Assembly: GCA_020636405.1 (NCBI GenBank)
Contig: JACJXW010000004.1
Location: 248,001-312,000, forward strand
Source: Lewinellaceae bacterium
GTDB taxonomy: Bacteria > Bacteroidota > Bacteroidia > Chitinophagales > Saprospiraceae
DNA length: 64,000 nt
Direction of reading: 5' to 3'
Part shown: positions 60,733-64,000 of the stretch, piece after piece
How the letters are laid out: the number at the start of each line of letters is the position of its first letter
How positions within the stretch are numbered: position 1 is the first letter of the stretch
The notes under the pieces: generated by a model
What the model saw: only the letters and a program-made list of their open reading frames with translations
What the model was told of the DNA's origin: nothing
Databases searched by the model: none
Position numbers and translations under genes: made by a program

Positions 60733-63700
60733 TTGCACCAGGTGGATAAAGCGAAGGAAAAGCTCTTAATCATTAACAGCCATGCTGAGCAAGATGAACA
60801 GCTTACTGCTAAGCTTTTATCCCACCTGGCAATTCTGCAGCGCCAGGGAGTGGTTCGGCAGATCTGGCACCGGGGCCTGATCCCAGCGGGAGAAGAAGCC
60901 GAATCCGCCCTGCATCGCGCCTTCAGGGAGTCCGACATCATCGTCTCCCTGATCAGCAATGATTATTTCGACGAATTCTTCAGCCTTCTGGAAGATGCCC
61001 TTCACCGGGAGGATGCCGGCCAGGCGGAGGCCTTCGCCGTCGTGCTTCGCGATTGCTTGTGGGAGGAATATCCTCTGCTGCAGGGTAGGAAAGTATTGCC
61101 GCCCGATGGTAAACCCATCAACAGCCGCGACTGGGATAGTGCCGACCAGCCCTTCCGGAAGGTAACCGAGCAACTGCTCCGCCATCTGAGGCAGGAAAGC
61201 CCGGCTCCCGGCCCCATTCCATCGGAAGAGGAAAGCGAGCGGCCTGCCGGCGATGTCGCCTATGTTCCTCCTTCGGAGGAGGAGGAGCAACGCTTCAAGG
61301 AAAGCCTTCAGCGCCGTATGGAAGGCCTCAGCCGGGAGGCGCATTGGAACCCGGAAGACTATCTGCACCTTGAAGCCCTGGCCCAGCAGCAGAAGGGCAA
61401 TAGCTTTCAGAAAAAGGCAGTGCGGCTCGATCAGGCCGTACTGAAGAACAAGAGCGCCCGATCCTTCCTCGTCATTGGCGAGCCGGGTTCCGGCAAAAGC
61501 GTGGCCCTGCGCGAACTGTGCCGGAAAATCCTCCTTACCGGAAAAGGACAGGGCCAGCGAATACCGTTATATATTAACCTGCGCGACTGGTACACGGCCG
61601 AAAACTGGACGCCCGGGCAGCCGCCTAACCCCGGAAGCCTCGAACGGTTCATTCTACAGGCCCTGATGGAAGGGCAACCGCCGGCAACGCAGGCCTTCCT
61701 TCGCCGCCATTACCGGGGGCTGTACCGGATGGGGCGTTTTTTCTTCTTGTTCGATTCTTTTGACGAAACGCCGGCTGTCATCGACAGTTATGAACACTCG
61801 CCCCTGATCGATAAGCTTTCCGAAGTCATCTATCTGTATGGCCTTGACGGGGGCAACCACCTGCTGCTGGCGTCCCGCGAATTCAAGCGCCCCAGCGGGC
61901 GTTTCGCTGCGGATGTAAGCCTTCACATTCGCCCCCTGTCCGAGGAGATGGTGATCGAGAGCCTAGAAAAAGCAAACTTCAGTGAAGCCGCCATCAAGCA
62001 GTTGTACAATAACCACAACCTGCGCCCCCTGATCAAGAATCCTTTTTCCCTGTCATTGGTGAAGGATTACCTGAAATACAACAACGGGAATCTCCCCCCT
62101 AACCAGTTGGCCCTTTATGAGAGCTGCCTGCGCTCCCGGCTCAACCCCAATGTCCTGGCGGAAGAATATGGCCTTCAACCGCTCGATATTATCAATACCG
62201 CGCGTGCCGTTGCCGCCTTTCTTTTTGAAGATCCGCGCTACGGCCTTACCATTGAGCTTCAGGAACTGAACCGCCAACTGAAGGGCTACCCGCTGAACGC
62301 CACCATCAAACTGTTGCGCGACCAACGGCTGGCCCGCCTGGGCAAAGGCCGGTTCAGTTTCATTCACCGCAAATTTCATGAGTATTTCGTAGCCCTCAAT
62401 TTCCGGGAACAGCCGGAAGGGCTGCCCATAGAAGATATTCCGCTCGACGCGCGCAACCGGGATGCCCTGGTGCTGTATTGCGAGATCGCGGAGGAACCCC
62501 GGGCTCAGGAAGTGGTGCAGTACTGCTGGCAGGAGCTTCAAAAACTGAACTTCGAACCCAGCCCGGACGAATCCTGGCTGCTGGGCCCCGGTATGAGCAA
62601 GAACGAGCGCCAGAAACGCCTTAAAAAGGCACAGCCCCGGAAGATCATCATCAACGATCAATACTACCAGTCCGTCAACTGCCTGCGTTTTCTGGTGGAC
62701 GGCTTTACCAGCCGCAAGCACCTGCTGGAACCCTATCATCGGGAACTGTCCGAATTCATCCTGTTCAACGTCGAACTGGGCGATGACCTCATTCTCAAGA
62801 AATTCCTGATCGAATCCATTGCCCTGCAACCCCAGCAGGAGGCGGAGCGCCTGATCGTGCGCATCTTCGACAAGCTCACCCTGGCGCCCAATTCCTATCT
62901 GCAGGAAAGCCTGGCCAATGCCTCCCGATATCTGGGCAAACTCAGCACTCCGGTGCTCGAACACCTGATACGCTTTTATTTTCTGCGGACCCGGACATTG
63001 GGTTACCCTACTGCCAAGGAGGCCAGGGTATTGAAGTTGTCGGACAATTTCAGGCCGCTGGCTCGTTTCCTGGAGGTGCGGGAAATCGAAAAATGGCTTT
63101 TCCTGGCGGGTGTGATCCTGGCGGGTGTATTTCTGCTCGATCCCTGGGAAGGAAGGGTAGACGGCTGGCAGTGGGTGGTACCGGTTCTCCTGATGGAGGC
63201 GGCGCTCTTTATTTTCGTAGTCATCCCCTGGTTCTCGGTGGCCTTCCTCTCTTATATGTTCTGGCTGGCCGACGCCAGGACCAAAGGGTTTATGGGTATG
63301 ATCGTTGGCCTGCTGGTGGTGTACCTCGTATTCATCTCCCGAATGGGGGCGATGAATACGGACTTTCTGGCGGCGCCGGATGAAGCGTTGCCATTGGGGC
63401 CGAAAATGGCGGTTTGGGCTTATAACATCATCATCGTTCTGGGGTTGGCATGGGGCATTTTTTCTGTTTTTTTCATTGCGTACCTGGGCTATAAAGAATA
63501 CCTGCGGGACCTGCCGCGCTTTCGGAAGATCCGCCGGGCCCTGGGGCGATCCGTCCCTCGCGCCACCATAGCTCAGCATTTCCAAAGCCTGAGATCACCA
63601 CACTACAGGAAGAAATACATCCGTTTGCTCCGGGAGCGGGAAGTAACGCCGGCCGGTGATTGGCCTGACGGCAAGCCGCCCTACGAGAAGGACGACGAAG

Positions 63701-63750
63701 CCAGCGGGCTGCTGGCTCAGCTGGAGCAGCAATGGCGGGGGTTGGGGTAG
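60733..63750 (+). CDS. TIR-NACHT-transmembrane protein
   Basis: A 1005-residue protein. No in-frame ATG exists near the start, so it begins at TTG 60733 or GTG 60742, directly after the THX gene. Residues 8-155 are a TIR domain: KLLIINSHAEQDEQL opening, VVRQIWHRGLIPAGEE, ESDIIVSLISNDYF, and the helix holding Glu87, the candidate NADase glutamate. Residues 240-600 are a NACHT NTPase: Walker A GEPGSGKS (249-256) and Walker B FFFLFDSFDE (about 336-345). A helical region follows (600-780) and then four or five transmembrane helices (about 786-920) with a cytoplasmic-like tail. TIR-NACHT proteins act as phage or stress sensors that deplete NAD. Membrane attachment is unusual. It is a solo defence candidate. 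Confidence 0.85.
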   Translation: MHQVDKAKEKLLIINSHAEQDEQLTAKLLSHLAILQRQGVVRQIWHRGLIPAGEEAESALHRAFRESDIIVSLISNDYFDEFFSLLEDALHREDAGQAEAFAVVLRDCLWEEYPLLQGRKVLPPDGKPINSRDWDSADQPFRKVTEQLLRHLRQESPAPGPIPSEEESERPAGDVAYVPPSEEEEQRFKESLQRRMEGLSREAHWNPEDYLHLEALAQQQKGNSFQKKAVRLDQAVLKNKSARSFLVIGEPGSGKSVALRELCRKILLTGKGQGQRIPLYINLRDWYTAENWTPGQPPNPGSLERFILQALMEGQPPATQAFLRRHYRGLYRMGRFFFLFDSFDETPAVIDSYEHSPLIDKLSEVIYLYGLDGGNHLLLASREFKRPSGRFAADVSLHIRPLSEEMVIESLEKANFSEAAIKQLYNNHNLRPLIKNPFSLSLVKDYLKYNNGNLPPNQLALYESCLRSRLNPNVLAEEYGLQPLDIINTARAVAAFLFEDPRYGLTIELQELNRQLKGYPLNATIKLLRDQRLARLGKGRFSFIHRKFHEYFVALNFREQPEGLPIEDIPLDARNRDALVLYCEIAEEPRAQEVVQYCWQELQKLNFEPSPDESWLLGPGMSKNERQKRLKKAQPRKIIINDQYYQSVNCLRFLVDGFTSRKHLLEPYHRELSEFILFNVELGDDLILKKFLIESIALQPQQEAERLIVRIFDKLTLAPNSYLQESLANASRYLGKLSTPVLEHLIRFYFLRTRTLGYPTAKEARVLKLSDNFRPLARFLEVREIEKWLFLAGVILAGVFLLDPWEGRVDGWQWVVPVLLMEAALFIFVVIPWFSVAFLSYMFWLADARTKGFMGMIVGLLVVYLVFISRMGAMNTDFLAAPDEALPLGPKMAVWAYNIIIVLGLAWGIFSVFFIAYLGYKEYLRDLPRFRKIRRALGRSVPRATIAQHFQSLRSPHYRKKYIRLLREREVTPAGDWPDGKPPYEKDDEASGLLAQLEQQWRGLG

Positions 63751-63754
63751 GGGA

Positions 63755-63855
63755 GATTCGGGATTCGGGATTCGGGACTCGTTATTCGGGACTCGTTATT
63801 CGGGATTCGGGATTCGGGATTCGGGACTCGGGATTCGTTATTCGGGATTCGGGAT
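63755..63855 (+). repeat. Heptad microsatellite, inverted orientation (ATTCGGG/ATTCGTT)
   Basis: About 14 heptads (ATTCGGG, ACTCGGG, ATTCGTT, ACTCGTT) begin five bases after the TIR-NACHT stop. On the opposite strand these read CGAATCC and CGAATAA, the same units as at 11.7 and 27.7 kb. Confidence 0.9.
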
Positions 63856-64000
63856 GAGGGGAATTCATTATGGGTTGATCGATCTCCGTTGTTGGACGGG
63901 GCTTATTAACCTTGTGATAAAACATACCTTTCAAAGCTTTTCGGGCTAGCAATATTTTCCTTACATTTAAAGCCAAGCCAAAAACGTATTAATCTCAACC
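63856..64000. other. Window end without a visible gene
   Basis: Nothing recognisable is seen apart from the tail of the microsatellite. The next gene is probably beyond the window. Confidence 0.4.

Noticed and set aside
60733..63750. Multi-gene defence island around the TIR-NACHT gene
   Set aside because: The flanks are housekeeping or envelope genes (THX, acyl-adenylating enzyme, lolA). No other defence gene is visible before the window ends.

Overview
The window is a stretch of a Bacteroidota chromosome, most likely from the Saprospiria (Lewinella/Phaeodactylibacter-like). The evidence is type IX secretion C-terminal sorting domains, a TonB receptor paired with a DUF4249 lipoprotein, DUF5723, head-GIN and Uma2 proteins, a solitary gyrB, a 37-residue ribosomal protein THX, Bacteroidota-type promoters (TTG-N19-TAnnTTTG) and the absence of clear Shine-Dalgarno sequences. 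No tRNA, rRNA, prophage or CRISPR locus was seen. The only mobile-element trace is a solitary IS630-type N-terminal domain.

Layout. 0-12.6 kb: a tricorn-type protease, tRNA hydroxylase TrhO, a Uma2 protein, TesB thioesterase, a TMTC-like membrane protein with TPRs, a GH3 hydrolase fused to a beta-lactamase domain, and a methyltransferase. 12.7-21.4 kb: a group of poorly known minus-strand genes (DUF1508/YegP-like, two unknowns) beside a BTAD-type regulator, then a frameshifted secreted choice-of-anchor V protein, a GAF protein and a head-GIN protein. 21.6-35 kb: housekeeping and envelope genes, namely glycyl-tRNA synthetase, a DUF5723/SH3 protein, tsaE-alanine dehydrogenase, gyrB, a beta-barrel-like protein, an SdiA-regulated-type protein, the 2-oxoglutarate dehydrogenase E2 gene and a small membrane protein. 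35-45.3 kb: a minus-strand run with two RND pumps around a very short adaptor lipoprotein, then a phosphate-selective-type porin and a purple acid phosphatase-like enzyme. 45.3-46.5 kb is a long gap carrying degenerate hairpin repeats. 46.5-57.7 kb: a lipoprotein, the IS630-like HTH gene, a TonB receptor with its DUF4249 partner, a PepSY-like protein, a helical repeat protein, a 970-residue type IX cargo and an ARPP-1 protein. 58-63.8 kb: LolA, a plant-GH3-like acyl-adenylating enzyme, ribosomal protein THX and a large TIR-NACHT-transmembrane protein.

Most unusual parts. (1) Between the SdiA-regulated-type gene and sucB lies a tandem array of 7.3 units of exactly 82 bp. Each unit carries two different 13-bp-stem hairpins, and their invariant 5-nt loops are complementary to each other. 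(2) The TIR-NACHT-membrane protein has the architecture of a bacterial immune or cell-death sensor. (3) Heptad/octad microsatellites lie just downstream of coding genes or in short intergenic gaps at four places. (4) A G8 tract splits a secreted protein gene into two frames. (5) The two RND pumps share one truncated adaptor with no outer-membrane factor nearby.
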